A stretch of DNA of 26,194 nt from Bacillota bacterium (GTDB lineage: Bacteria; Bacillota; Clostridia; Acetivibrionales; DSM-1351), in assembly GCA_023395575.1 (NCBI GenBank), contig JAEWZA010000288.1, positions 1 to 26,194 of the forward strand. Reading direction: 5' to 3'. The notes below the pieces were generated by a model that had not been told where the DNA came from, did not search any database, and saw only the letters and a program-made list of their open reading frames with translations. Shown piece by piece: positions 19,301 to 22,054 of this stretch. The position numbers and the translations under genes were made by a program. The stretch's first letter is position 1. The number at the start of each line of letters is the position of its first letter.

Positions 19301-20799
19301 ATCTTTGTTGAATCTCCAAGCTGACCATAGTAATTATACCCCCATGCCCATACTGTTCCATCACTTTTTTGAACCAGATTATGGTAACCTATAGCTAAAG
19401 TAGTTATATCGGTTAAACTCTCCACTTGCAATGGAAGTGTACTATTTGTATATGTAGCATTTCCAAGCTGACCATAGTCGTTATCTCCCCATGCCCATAC
19501 TGTTCCATCACTTTTAATTGCAACGCAATGATTACCTCCCGCTGCTATTACAATTACTTCACATAAATCCTTTACTTGTACTGGATGGCTACTGCTGTTA
19601 TTGGTTCCATCTCCAAGTTGTCCATCTCTATTATATCCCCATGTCCATACTGTTCCATCACTTTTAAGCGCTATACTATGATTATATCCTGCATCAATAG
19701 CGGTTACTTCACTTAAACCTTTTACTTGTACTGGTTTAGTAGAATATGTTGTGGTTTCATCACCAAGCTGGCCATCACTATTATCTCCCCATGCCCATAC
19801 TGTTCCATCGCTTTTTAATGCTAGGCTATGGCTATTTCCTGTTGCTATTTTAGAAATACCACTTAATTCCTTTACTTGTATTGGGATAGTACTATCAGAG
19901 GTTGTTCCATCTCCAAGTTGTCCATCTCTATTATATCCCCATGCCCATACTGTTCCATCACTTTTTAGTGCCATACAATGATATGCCCCTGCGGTTATAG
20001 AAATTACATCACTCAAATCCTTTACTTGTACCGGTTTATTGCTCTGTGTAGTGGTTCCATCCCCAAGCTGTCCATGCCAATTCAAGCCCCACGACCATAC
20101 AGTACCATCATGTTTTAAAGCAATACTATGCCAACCTCCAGCTGCAACAGCAGCTACATTTGTTATATCTTTTACCTGTGTAGACACGGTTCTAGTTGTG
20201 GTTGTCCCATCCCCAAGCTGACCATAGTCGTTATATCCCCATGCCCATACCGTTCCATCATTTCGGACTTGCAAACTATATTCATATCCTGCTGCTAAAG
20301 TATTCATTTGTATAGCGCTAGGCGTTGTGATAGTCATAGAAATAGGTGTTGCACTAGGTATCTCAATACCTTTTTCATCCGTAATATCATTTTTTATTAC
20401 ACTTGATATATCTGGTGTAACCTCGATTACTTCAGCAGGTGTTGTAGTTATTGCAGAAGGTGTAATATTTAACATATCTACAAAACCGATACTAGAAAGA
20501 GTGCCAAATGATGAAATAAGCTGTTCACTCGATAAAGAAACTTGTGTGTCTACCTCGTTGAACAGCTTACTTGATTTTGAAGTTGTTGGTATTTGTGTTG
20601 TCGACGTTGATGCTTGTGCCGTCTGCTGTTGAATATTCTCCTTTCTCTTATTTTGTATTGAATCTACTGCAGTTGTCGGTGTTAGTATCTTTGGATCACT
20701 AGTTATTGCTTCTGTTGCAGTTACTTGAGATACTTGTCCAAGCATGATTGCGATAATTAAAACATTGGCAATAATGGTTCTAAAAAATCTTTTTTTCAT
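1189..20799 (-). CDS. giant dockerin protein: six RCC1 propellers, FN3 chain, lipase-like domain
   Basis: A 6,536-residue secreted protein of roughly 700 kDa. I place the start at the ATG at 20799, which follows AGGGGG by 4 nt; an in-frame TTG at 20817 would swallow that ribosome site. Domains: signal peptide 1-28; Ser/Thr/Pro-rich linker to about 167; six arrays of seven RCC1 repeats (168-510, 691-1039, 1220-1566, 1754-2100, 2281-2625, 2806-3150) separated by FN3 pairs; three FN3 (3151-3414); PPC-like (3415-3524); six FN3 (3525-4065); four Ig-like/FN3 pairs (4066-4870); PKD (4871-4956); carboxypeptidase-regulatory-like (4957-5045); Gly-rich hinge (near 5100); beta-rich domains (to 5578); lipase-like (5579-6065); InlB-like repeat (6211-6284); CBM11-like (6285-6464); dockerin (6480-6536). 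Established: a dockerin docks to scaffoldin cohesins. Inferred: a cell-exterior, cellulosome-linked enzyme on a very long arm. The frame is unbroken throughout. Confidence 0.9.
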   Translation of the reverse strand: MKKRFFRTIIANVLIIAIMLGQVSQVTATEAITSDPKILTPTTAVDSIQNKRKENIQQQTAQASTSTTQIPTTSKSSKLFNEVDTQVSLSSEQLISSFGTLSSIGFVDMLNITPSAITTTPAEVIEVTPDISSVIKNDITDEKGIEIPSATPISMTITTPSAIQMNTLAAGYEYSLQVRNDGTVWAWGYNDYGQLGDGTTTTRTVSTQVKDITNVAAVAAGGWHSIALKHDGTVWSWGLNWHGQLGDGTTTQSNKPVQVKDLSDVISITAGAYHCMALKSDGTVWAWGYNRDGQLGDGTTSDSTIPIQVKELSGISKIATGNSHSLALKSDGTVWAWGDNSDGQLGDETTTYSTKPVQVKGLSEVTAIDAGYNHSIALKSDGTVWTWGYNRDGQLGDGTNNSSSHPVQVKDLCEVIVIAAGGNHCVAIKSDGTVWAWGDNDYGQLGNATYTNSTLPLQVESLTDITTLAIGYHNLVQKSDGTVWAWGYNYYGQLGDSTKINRNIPVPSKDTIAPTVPTNLTAAIEEYGVVLSWTPSTDEDIVSGYDIYRDGVFIGKVEGTTYTYTGNIQLDKTCIYAIKAFDSSGNLSEAASIVLNDTEAPSTPTNLRVVSQTVTTVSLEWETSTDNVWVEGYEIYRNGVKVGDSKVTSYTDMAPHNATHTYTVKAYDKSKNLSEASDSVSITTGALKPLPVIAAGYSHSLQVANDGTVWAWGENYDGQLGDGTRTNKSKPVQVKNLSGVTAVAAGRYQSFALKNNGTVWAWGYNSYGQLGIGSSNVYYNTDIPLMIKDLVDITAIDAGSYYSIALKNDGTVWTWGRNDYGQLGDETTTNSFKPVQVKGLTDVIAISAGNNHAVALKNDGTVWAWGYNYYGQLGNGTKEDSSKPVQVKGLSEIIAINAGNEHNIVLKSDGTAYTWGSNSYGLLGNGSGTSTSQVVQVQGLSDIITVFAGYSHSLVLKSDGTVWAWGDNYYGQLGDETNLISYKPVKVKGLSDVTAIAVGDYHSLAMKTDGTVCTWGNNYNGQLGDGTNNNSNIPIYLKDVYAPSIPTQLSAVIKDSNVVLTWTASIDNTRVAGYEIYRDGVLLEKVKENTYTDKFNIQLDKTYVYTIYAYDGSGNLSEAASVAVNDIEAPSIPSNLKITSKTNTIVCLKWDTAIDNVGIEGYEVYRNGFKIGETKQTSYSDMQLKSNETYSYTVKAYDKSSNFSKESISISVTTDLIKSVTLAAGESQSLQIQEDGTVRAWGYNYNGQLGDGTTISRTVSTQVKDITDIVAVAAAYRHSIALKADGTVWAWGINSNGELGDGTTIGKSYPVQVTNLSNVIAIDAGEYHSIALKNDGTVWTWGENDYGQLGVGTTTNSSISVQVTGLSDVIAIAAGYCHSLAVKSDGTVWAWGYNSYGQLGDGTCNSSNLPVQVQDLKNVIEVAAGSYYSLAIKNDGTVWAWGYNGSGQLGVGTTNYKNIYPLQIKELNNVIAMSSFSEHSLALRSDGTVWAWGYNYNGQLGDGTYNTSYKPIMVNNLLGVTSIAAGSAHSLALKSDGTVWAWGYNSYGQLGDGTYSIRNLPVISKDVTAPTVPTNPFVTIDESGVILTWTASTDGYKLSGYEIYRDDVKLATLSGTVTQYIDNTFTKINMPPQDNIYVYKIKAFDVFNNISEAASVILDTKAPSVPINLKVAAKTATTVSIEWEAATDNVSVEGYIIYRNGVKVGESKALRYTDLAVPHNTTYTYTVKAYDKCINLSEDSNSVSVTTDSLKTIPLATSTTHSLKIYKDGTVWAWGDNTYGKLGDGTSTSHTAATKVKGIQDVVAVAAGNYHSMALKNDGTVWTWGYNNFGQLGNGGSYSTYYLPTQVKELSSIVSIAAGCYYSLALKSDGSVWAWGNNSYGQLGNNATNDSYKPIQVKDLSNVIAIATGEYHSVAIKNDGTLWTWGYNNYGQLGDGSTTIRRLPIQVNGISNAVSIAAGYYHSAVTKSDGTVWAWGYNGYGQLGDGTTTSRNIPVQVKDLIGATEISAGYQHSVALKSDGTVWAWGYNSYGQAGDGTTSSYIYKPVQVKDLSDVVAIASRNNHNLAIKSDETAWAWGNNEYGQLGDETKINRKIPVLSKDTIAPTMPTNLSVIIKENSAVLTWTASTDGDYVAGYEVYRDDVKINIVTDPSYTDNDIVLDKIYVYKVKAFDGTGNMSEEVNVVLNDKEAPSTPLNLKLISKTATTVSLEWEASYDNVWVEGYEIYRNGEKIGISKDSKYTDLTVPHNAIHTYIVRAYDRTNNKSQESNMLSVTTGAIKAIPLAAGGSHSLQVQKDGTVWAWGYNYYGQLGDGTNTTRTVANKVKGLQDLVAVAAGSVHSMALKNDGTVWTWGYNAQGQLGDGTNSYKNIPTQVNGLNDVVSIAAGDSHSLALKSDGTVWAWGYNYYGQLGDGTTVNSVKAIQVTELSDVIAISAGAYYSLALKSDGTVWAWGNNNYGQLGDGTTTNKTTPVQVKDLIGVATIIAGGSHTIVLKSDGTVWAWGYNNSGQFGDGTTTSKNIPVQLKDLIDVTTITTGGHHTIALKSDGTVWAWGNNDFGQLGDGTSNRSYKPIKVNNLFEVASIAAGNSSNLALKCDGTVWVWGNNYYGQLGDGTTINRSEPVLSKDITAPTMPTNLSVIIKENSAVLTWTASTDGDYIAGYEVYRNNVKLDKVAGTTYIDNSIELDRIYVYKVKAFDGTGNMSEEINVVLNDTEAPSAPVNLKIVSKTITTVSLEWEASNDNVWVEGYEIYRNGIKVGEAKNINYSDLAVPHNSTHIYMVKAYDKTNNKSEESNTQSITTDALKAIPLAAGESHSLQVQTDGTVWAWGYNNYGQLGDGTNTSRTVSTQVKEIQGIVAVAAGKNYSIALKNDGTVWAWGYNGYGQLGDGTTNSRYVPTQVNGLYDVVSIAAGYNYSLALKSDGTVWGWGYNGYGQLGNNTTISSYKPVQVMELSGVIAMTAGVNHSLALRSEGTVWAWGHNGYGQLGDGTYTNRQLPVQVNVLNNATNIASGYQHSIALKSDGTVWAWGYNYYGQLGDGTFTNRWNPVQVKNLTSATTITAGGSHTIAQKSDGTVWAWGYNGSGQLGDGTYTTRTVPVELKDLNGATDIKTGGSHTIAQKSDGTVWAWGYNYYGQLGDGTTTNRNIPVTSLDTNAPTAPTNLIARSTDKTVSLSWSVSYDGSGVAGYKVYRDGENIATVTQTAYEDSNITTGNIYHYTVKAFDAAGNISEASNSVVNDTQVPTIPTDISVISKTVKSITLTWVASIDNVAVKGYEIYRDGSKVGTTEKTSYTDTGLKADTNYTYSIKAFDTGYNYSLQSQETNETTYKDTTAPSAPQNVYIQKGNDTELSLSWGASTDDAWIEGYEVYRDGVKLNTTKNTYYTDTGLKPCMTYVYTIRAYDSSGNVSLESVPLTIADDYGNNIHTAIAIQLGNDISGNINYQDDIDYLSFVAPAEGSYTITCSSNSGGYKSMQLYDDKGIELGSSSGYYDLDLKIEKNLSLNKTYYIRVSSYYKGTYSVKVILPSDTEKPSAPTGLVVISKTEGTVTLGWTEATDNIAVSGYKIYRDNVEIVKSMNFNSEMKFTDTYLEAEKSYKYVVKAFDAAGNISEASNEVSVTTDTDAIAPSTPTDLKITEKTGTFISLSWTKSTDNAWVKGYAVFKDGERIGTTESTTFTHVFTASTTSYNFTVKAFDISGNLSEASNVVVCDNTSPAIVENMEVISKTASKINLSWTEPEDNVGVALYQVYRGDSRIGTTKDTSFNDTALLPETDYTYTIRAVDAAGNVSEPSVGFKVKTEADTTAPTAPLNLDLLVNSDTSITLAWTAATDDVKVAAYQIYRDGNKLGTPTNMTNFTDSGLDQNKTYVYTVRAIDSSGNESEDSKAVILDKIAPSKPENLAVTSRGADIISITWTKSTDNVKVAGYEVYRNGKKLGTVTDTTYTDRGLLLNETYIYTVKAYDASKNISELSESLEVTTTLDTEAPLAPSDLNISARTGSTITIVWTVPTDNTGVAKYEIYRNEVNIGTSITNSFTDIELKAGTTYSYTIKAVDASGNISKASTPFDAIPLKPEIVKVSPLDLDVIGGAVSQELRAYFSTSGARSGTKATFEYSIDGINWTSITGIKSGPIKEDSTMQYFSCLWDLIPIKTGNYLIRYTVYDAADATDIKIITCEVDKDAPSAPKNLKADSAYGDVQLSWEFSTESDATGYRIYRAESEKGINIPEKFIPVGEIDKRTVYAFNDNSVKLGNTYYYKVTALDKFKQESQFSNIVEVTVVEDNIKPTVISISPASGKIIGSSTTLVVKAEDNVMVATIKLQHSTDNGETWVDIASVKAEGTGKVEFKWTTPEINGEVLLRAFAVDKAGNESDGTPQCKYIIDRMGPAKIEGLTKAEYSNSVILRWKDVDDNDFSYFQVERKDSLNGEFKSVGTVNDTLGMQIKGLSCDSTYWFRVVGYDRLGNRGTPSDEIKVVTLSDLVAPVITSIGPAPGYYNSKIELSVNVQDNMGVQTFTFQISTDMRVWNDIITIQPEGSPAQITLNYQMDISGIEEGTYYIRGIATDKVGNINNNPALVQYIIDHTSPKQPENIKATPSYTYTTLEWDRGSESDLQYYKVYRSTDDNGSYALVADKLSALGYVDRDVTFGTEYYYKVTAVDRAGNESVASGSVGCTLLEIVEDTEKPKIITMSPAIDSILPANPTIGLLVQDNFKVAKVTLKYRLQGESDSEWKSIGECSVGKYSEIVRFSWNTAGLSDGNYTIRALVVDEAGNESEPAEANYKLNIEAPALPQVTAVPGDFKVDLSWTSGEESDLAGFLIYRSTIPNSTSDYTCINQTRGYSYTDNEVQAGETYYYMVRAMDTRGNNSWSNEVQANPTGNDLVLPIAVAGEEQTVVLGMEVELDGRGSYDNNQIESYEWDFGDGNTSSAARTTHTYEKEGTYIVTLTVYDPAGNEGTNTTKINVVPADKACGLEIKVVDESSGAPLADAKVLVQFTDNTVKEFISNSLGLVKFAGAEGNYKLFAYKNGYNSVEGEAILQRGITVQATLSLKNSPIIVGDLKVKRMTLDEIVNAGIDVNAIENQWVYECNIVLGFRPYKFTVNGNGDILSSGGYGGGGGGGWSYGDYVVYPKAVTYPQHPEVPPTIYYLVIPAATSWLKEFFEVSLVLQNTAEAGSPFTVTNSTAELKTPDGLTFIPSDFSRSTLVKIGDIKSGETKETKWILRGDKKGEYKLEAEFNGILQPFGEQINAIYTTKESVKVWGEDALVMHVKAEDIAFKDELYLVKIELENVSDTELYNISFEVKEGLNYTLSPDCSTSMTVEKIKAGEKMEFEIWLIPNFTGQLDLSKSFIAKTGGNATIKTTLESIPAPKALLNVTTEAEYKEIQGDYYSYDIIADISNWRDKAGNVKAELEWTGIEGIKDIQISGSKIQELGDVTSNTEKQVIWNVKFKSASKTATLDYVINVSGENARSKKASGTINVGDAKLGIFLSFKEATSLSTNPKIKYYTINAKVYNSGGVAKNGKAELKILSHKNAENVYIISDIIQELGTFETISSASWDIWINVTNLADITELSYQVTASADNAESVTEIGDLEDDYESNNLIKGEFQYTSGKKSHYDATFYYNDNYFSNNSSIYNHNLGTMSLCFAMSAFGCNCTTYGNQSMHAKDLLEKVGFEEFDTNLCYQIKPTTDSIGVLAANKKVRFNGEQYTLIAVAIRGGGYEREWSSNFTIGLTGQHQGFSKAKSDVLAYLNTYIANKEISGNIKLWITGFSRAAATTNLVAGALNGGASLGSTVTLKPSNLYAYCFEAPAGELTTEVQSKPTYTNIHNIINLNDPVTKVAPKAMGFMRYGTDHYLPSVLTTEDYSIIKGIMVYNYKKLEGTGEYIVDDFKMKKVDLNKNDNSPWEYEKSIIIDDRFNKTTQAEFLDSLINDVSKQLLKSRLNYVNKYQSGVREIFSSREDEKFEDFLKILMEKIKNNSVALILRNDREKLIMEYARQSQFESGVDCDIYVIEQLLKDLLTPLFVYGVTNLNKTVTAAYNSGGFGAAHYPDLCLAWMMAMDDNYTPFAKPLFSYGSHRTVKANCPVDVNVYNNSGVLVASIKSDEPQEIAESSIVSSVNEDGEKIVYLPADADYRIEIVATDDGKVNYSVSEYNSSVGDVTRIINYYDVDIKKDDVLTSEIPAFSSSELEDSSENGSSVEYTLKSTEGEVIVPDAELSGTAAAEAFYIVDVLANNDKYGVVTGQGIRQLGEFAKVTAQPYIGYKFSGWYADNECVSTDTEYRFCVTKDETLIAKFNMVDPTVVDTFEYDGSDYMLNAVWGLNNTTGSAITLELTDDSNRYLGKNGLAFNYSLTSSNGYVGITKSMDGADWSDKNAIQLWTKPDGQKQDVVVQITSAGNVFEVNLNDYAEYLDSTEPVLVTIPFSSFVGKDDSTAVFDPTSIDSFGLGCKSIVPDYVDADTYKLDSVIYYDEVKAVSSDVSKVTFKTLTSTIKPGDVNDDGAVDSIDYALLKMYLLKESVKINLKNADFDQDGSVDSIDYAKLNMFLLR
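1405..1947 (-). other. CBM11-like beta-sandwich in the giant protein
   Basis: Residues about 6285-6464. The sequence starts with VDTFEYDGS, has a DWSDKNAIQLWTKPDG strand and a LVTIPFSSFVGKDD strand, and ends with a DSVIYYDEV strand. This is the arrangement of galactose-binding-like carbohydrate-binding modules of the CBM11 type, which bind beta-glucans in other cellulosomal enzymes. A divergent InlB-like repeat (GWYADNECVSTDTEYRF) immediately precedes it. Binding specificity cannot be read from the sequence. Confidence 0.5.
2605..4065 (-). other. lipase-like alpha/beta-hydrolase domain
   Basis: Residues about 5579-6065, the only part of the giant protein that looks catalytic. The nucleophile elbow is LWITGFSRAAA, with Ser5760 the likely nucleophile; the usual class 3 lipase motif is GHSLGG, so this is a G-F-S-R-A variant like those in relatives with FSRGA. 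Asp5823 lies in INLNDPVTKVAP, a good match to the acid-residue strand of that family. Two histidines could complete the triad: His5842 in GTDHYLPS and His6036 in GAAHYPDLCLAWM; the second resembles the C-terminal His segment of secreted clostridial lipase-like proteins. Cysteines near the start of the domain (FGCNC) are unusual in this protein. Substrate unknown; an acyl ester is inferred. Confidence 0.65.
5933..6189 (-). other. PKD domain within the giant protein
   Basis: Residues 4871-4956 contain the hallmark YEWDFGDGNTS followed by THTYEKEGTYIVTLTV, the defining core of the PKD (polycystic kidney disease) fold. PKD domains are common spacers or carbohydrate-surface binders in secreted clostridial enzymes. 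A carboxypeptidase-regulatory-like beta-sandwich follows at once. Confidence 0.85.
6190..8604 (-). repeat. four alternating Ig-like/FN3 pairs
   Basis: Residues 4066-4870. Four Ig-like domains begin with a P-x-I/V-x-x-x-SP pattern or close to it (for example PTVISISPASG, PKIITMSPAID), continue with a V-x-D-N strand in the last three and close with a VDKAGN-like strand. Each is followed by an FN3 domain ending in a YYYKV-T-A-x-D type strand. The regular alternation suggests duplication of a two-domain unit of about 200 residues, distinct from the propeller supermodule. It would form a rod-like spacer. Confidence 0.7.
10228..10557 (-). other. PPC-like domain within the giant protein
   Basis: Residues 3415-3524 interrupt the FN3 chain. 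The segment starts with DYGNN, has DDIDYLSF near its first third and ends with TYYIRVSSYYKGTYSVKV, the pattern of bacterial pre-peptidase C-terminal (PPC) beta-sandwich domains, in which D-x-D-x-F/Y and Y-x-v-r-v strands are typical. Such domains accompany secreted hydrolases in the known families; here the role is probably spacing or binding. Confidence 0.65.
11350..12384 (-). repeat. RCC1 array 6 (seven blades, most uniform)
   Basis: Residues 2806-3150, seven units, the most regular of the six. Blade 1 has RTVSTQVKEI; blade 7 closes with IPVTSLD rather than SKD. The DNA of blades 6 and 7 shares an identical 52-bp stretch at 11421-11472 and 11571-11622, exactly 150 bp apart, consistent with recent duplication or gene conversion. 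It is followed by three FN3 domains instead of two. Confidence 0.9.
12925..13959 (-). repeat. RCC1 array 5 (seven blades)
   Basis: Residues 2281-2625, seven units. Blade 1 has RTVANKVKGL and blade 7 EPVLSKD. Blade 7 begins with CDGTVWVWG, a Cys and a Val replacing common residues; blade 5 has GQFGDGT. The FN3 pair on its N-terminal side (2101-2280) is very close in sequence to the next pair (2626-2805), both sharing the segment NLSVIIKENSAVLTW. Confidence 0.9.
14500..15540 (-). repeat. RCC1 array 4 (seven blades)
   Basis: Residues 1754-2100, seven units. Blade 1 reads HTAATKVKGI, related to the RTVSTQVK form; blade 6 has GQAGDGT and blade 7 SDETAWAWG, where the DGT turn is changed, then IPVLSKD. 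The preceding FN3 pair (1567-1753) is a few residues longer than the other pairs because of an insertion in its first domain. Confidence 0.9.
16102..17142 (-). repeat. RCC1 array 3 (seven blades)
   Basis: Residues 1220-1566, seven units. Blade 1 again has RTVSTQVKDI and blade 7 closes with NLPVISKD. Blade 1 has GTVRAWG, with Arg replacing the first Trp, and blade 2 has GELGDGT. Two FN3 domains (1040-1219) separate it from array 2. Confidence 0.9.
17683..18729 (-). repeat. RCC1 array 2 (seven blades, most divergent)
   Basis: Residues 691-1039, seven units. This array departs most from the others: blade 1 lacks the RTVSTQVK signature, blade 2 carries a short insertion before IPLMIKDL, blade 5 reads GTAYTWG with GLLGNGS in place of GQLGDGT, and blade 7 has GTVCTWG with a Cys at the usual Trp. 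It may be the oldest copy or one that has escaped homogenisation. Two FN3 domains (residues 511-690) join it to array 1. Confidence 0.9.
19270..20298 (-). repeat. RCC1 array 1 (seven blades)
   Basis: Residues 168-510 hold seven units of about 49 residues, each built on a GTVWAWG core followed by GQLGDGT and a QVKDL-type linker to the next unit. Blade 1 carries the RTVSTQVKDI sequence that recurs in blade 1 of several later arrays; blade 7 ends in INRNIPVPSKD instead of the QVKDL linker. Blade 5 has WTWG and blade 6 GQLGNAT, both conservative changes. Seven units is the number that closes the RCC1 beta-propeller. Confidence 0.9.
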
Positions 20800-20803
20800 A
20801 TTT

Positions 20804-20809
20804 CCCCCT
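20804..20809 (-). promoter_or_regulatory. ribosome binding site of the giant gene
   Basis: AGGGGG lies 4 nt before the ATG at 20799. It lies inside the extension that would be translated from the TTG at 20817, so it argues for the ATG as the true start. After it the protein opens with MKKRFF, a normal signal-peptide N-terminus. Confidence 0.6.
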
Positions 20810-20862
20810 AAATACAAAGTTTTTTATTTTTTCTATCAATATATTTTTTGATACAGTTTCGT

Positions 20863-20868
20863 ATTATA
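20863..20868 (-). promoter_or_regulatory. candidate -10 element for the giant gene
   Basis: A perfect TATAAT on the minus strand, 64 nt before the ATG, preceded by a T-rich tract. The hexamer at the usual -35 distance (CTGATT or GCTGAT, 16-17 nt upstream) is weak, so a factor such as the neighbouring response regulator may be needed, or the real promoter lies elsewhere in the AT-rich spacer. Confidence 0.3.
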
Positions 20869-20926
20869 AAAAAATATATTTTAAATCAGCACCTTAAAAC
20901 TTTAAATTTCGTACCCAAATTTAGCA

Positions 20927-21100
20927 TTATTCTACCTTATCAAGTCTAGAATGATTTTCTATAGTGCCAATATTATATTTTGTATATATCTTATAGAAAA
21001 AAGTAGAATATTTTGTGGTTATACTGTTTATTTTTAGATATGGTATCATTTGTATATTTACATGTGAATATAACCCAGCTCTGGGTATCGACTCATCCAT
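20927..21100 (-). other. unassigned 57-codon open frame
   Basis: ATG at 21100 to a TAA at 20927-20929. The product would begin MDESIPRAGLYSHV and become basic and Tyr/Ile-rich. The frame stays open upstream of the ATG to a TAA inside the inverted-repeat loop (codons reading RRINSRFFDYV), and no Shine-Dalgarno sequence precedes the ATG. It is therefore either decayed coding DNA or a chance frame. I do not recognise the sequence. Confidence 0.2.
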
Positions 21101-21132
21101 TACGTAATCAAAAAAACGGCTGTTAATTCGTC

Positions 21133-21168
21133 GGTTATCAAGTAGTTTATGTTAAATTATTGATAACC
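21133..21168. repeat. 9-bp perfect inverted repeat
   Basis: Arms GGTTATCAA (21133-21141) and TTGATAACC (21160-21168) are perfect complements separated by 18 bp. The spacing puts the arm centres 27 bp apart, about two and a half helical turns. It lies between the response regulator and the giant gene and overlaps the end of a 34-codon small ORF. It could be a dimer-binding operator or an RNA hairpin; there is no U-run directly after either arm, so it is not a typical terminator. Confidence 0.5.
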
Positions 21169-21251
21169 ATATTTGCACAAACCTTAGCTGTTACTCCTAA
21201 TAATACCATCCCAGTTTTACTATATGTTATATAACCTGACAATTTCCTCAT
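21147..21251 (-). CDS. possible 34-residue small protein
   Basis: ATG at 21251 preceded by GAGG with 5 nt spacing (GAGGAAATTATG), then 34 codons to a TAA. The product is basic at the N-terminus (MRKLSGY), then reads SKTGMVLLGVTAKVCANM, with one Cys. A duplicated GAGGAAATT stands 11 bp apart across the start. Position directly after the response regulator and ahead of the giant gene would fit a signalling or leader peptide, but I see no family match; it lacks the usual features of AgrD-type autoinducer precursors. The case rests on the ribosome site alone. Confidence 0.25.
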   Translation of the reverse strand: MRKLSGYITYSKTGMVLLGVTAKVCANMVINNLT

Positions 21252-21340
21252 AATTTCCTCAAAATAATCTCAAATCTACCTCTTTATATTTTACTTTAAA
21301 GAAAAACTAATTGCAGTCATCATTTTTCCTAAAATAGTAA

Positions 21341-22045
21341 TCAAATTAATAAATAATCATAGCCTATGAGATTTACATTCGCCCATGCTAAGAGCTGTTG
21401 CTTTTGAGTCATATTATTTTGGCTTACAAATCCAAGGGTTTTATAAATTCTGTAGACAATTTGTTTTACATAGTTATAGTCATAACCGATTGCTTCTGCT
21501 ATATCTACTAATGAAAGGTTTTCTGGTAGTTGGAGATATTTAATAACTTTAATTTCTGTTTCGTTTAACCCACAATTAAACTCTTTCCTAATAATAAGTT
21601 TCTGTATTTCTTCATTATTATAACCGTTCAATTCCTCACGTATTTGTGGATGAATTATTTTATAGCTGGATGAAAAAGTCCGCTTTATATATTCTAATAA
21701 CTCTTTTGCTCTAATACCTTTTGGTAGAAATGCATCTGCTCCAGCAGAAAAAGCTCTTAGTACAATAAATGGCTCATATGCATTTGAAAAAATTAGTATT
21801 TTTACGCTTTCTGACATTTCTCTTATAGCAAATGTCGCTGAAATACCATCCGCTCTATGCTTGTAAAACTGCAAATCCATAATAATAAGATCTGGCATTT
21901 GCTTTTTCTTGCAAAATTCAATAGCTTCTTCTACCGTTGACACAAGACCAATAAACTCGATTTCATATTTTTCATCCAGCAGTTTTATACCATTAACAAT
22001 TAAATCAAGAATAATTATTTCATCATCAACCATTAATACTTTCAC
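21341..22045 (-). CDS. response regulator, NarL/LuxR type
   Basis: A 234-residue DNA-binding response regulator. The receiver domain (about 1-125) has the acidic pocket Asp7-Asp8, phosphoacceptor Asp57 in LIIMDLQF, Ser87 as the switch hydroxyl and Lys109 in LPKGIRA, all in canonical places. Residues 160-206 form a LuxR/GerE-like helix-turn-helix: LNETEIKVIKYL, then LVDIAEAIGYDYNYVKQIVYRIYKTLG. The start is a GTG preceded by GGGAGG (22055-22060) 9 nt upstream; the internal ATG at 22033 is too far from that site. It follows the histidine kinase by 181 nt in the same direction and precedes the giant gene, so it is the kinase's likely partner and a candidate regulator of that gene. An insertion near residues 60-66 (FYKHRADG) lengthens the loop after Asp57, as in some NarL-family members. 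Confidence 0.88.
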   Translation of the reverse strand: MKVLMVDDEIIILDLIVNGIKLLDEKYEIEFIGLVSTVEEAIEFCKKKQMPDLIIMDLQFYKHRADGISATFAIREMSESVKILIFSNAYEPFIVLRAFSAGADAFLPKGIRAKELLEYIKRTFSSSYKIIHPQIREELNGYNNEEIQKLIIRKEFNCGLNETEIKVIKYLQLPENLSLVDIAEAIGYDYNYVKQIVYRIYKTLGFVSQNNMTQKQQLLAWANVNLIGYDYLLI

Positions 22046-22054
22046 TTTCTTAAG

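Noticed and set aside
11350..20298. Regular repeats that could suggest a CRISPR array
   Set aside because: The period is about 150 bp, the units are translated in one frame without break, and there are no unique spacers between identical short repeats.
19751..20632. Plus-strand open frames antisense to the 5' part of the giant gene
   Set aside because: No ribosome sites, low-complexity products and full overlap with a long coherent minus-strand coding region.
20815..20817. TTG as the start of the giant protein
   Set aside because: It lies upstream of a good Shine-Dalgarno sequence that serves the ATG at 20799, and its six extra residues would only extend the signal peptide's N-terminus.
20955..20980. 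TTGGCAC on the minus strand as a sigma-54 promoter
   Set aside because: The TGGCAC half is present but the required GC of the -12 element is missing at the right spacing.
20818..21340. Riboswitch (for example cyclic-di-GMP type) in the leader of the giant gene
   Set aside because: I looked for the conserved GEMM core and found no match; the stem ACCCAG-CT-CTGGGT near 21073 is too short and has too small a loop.
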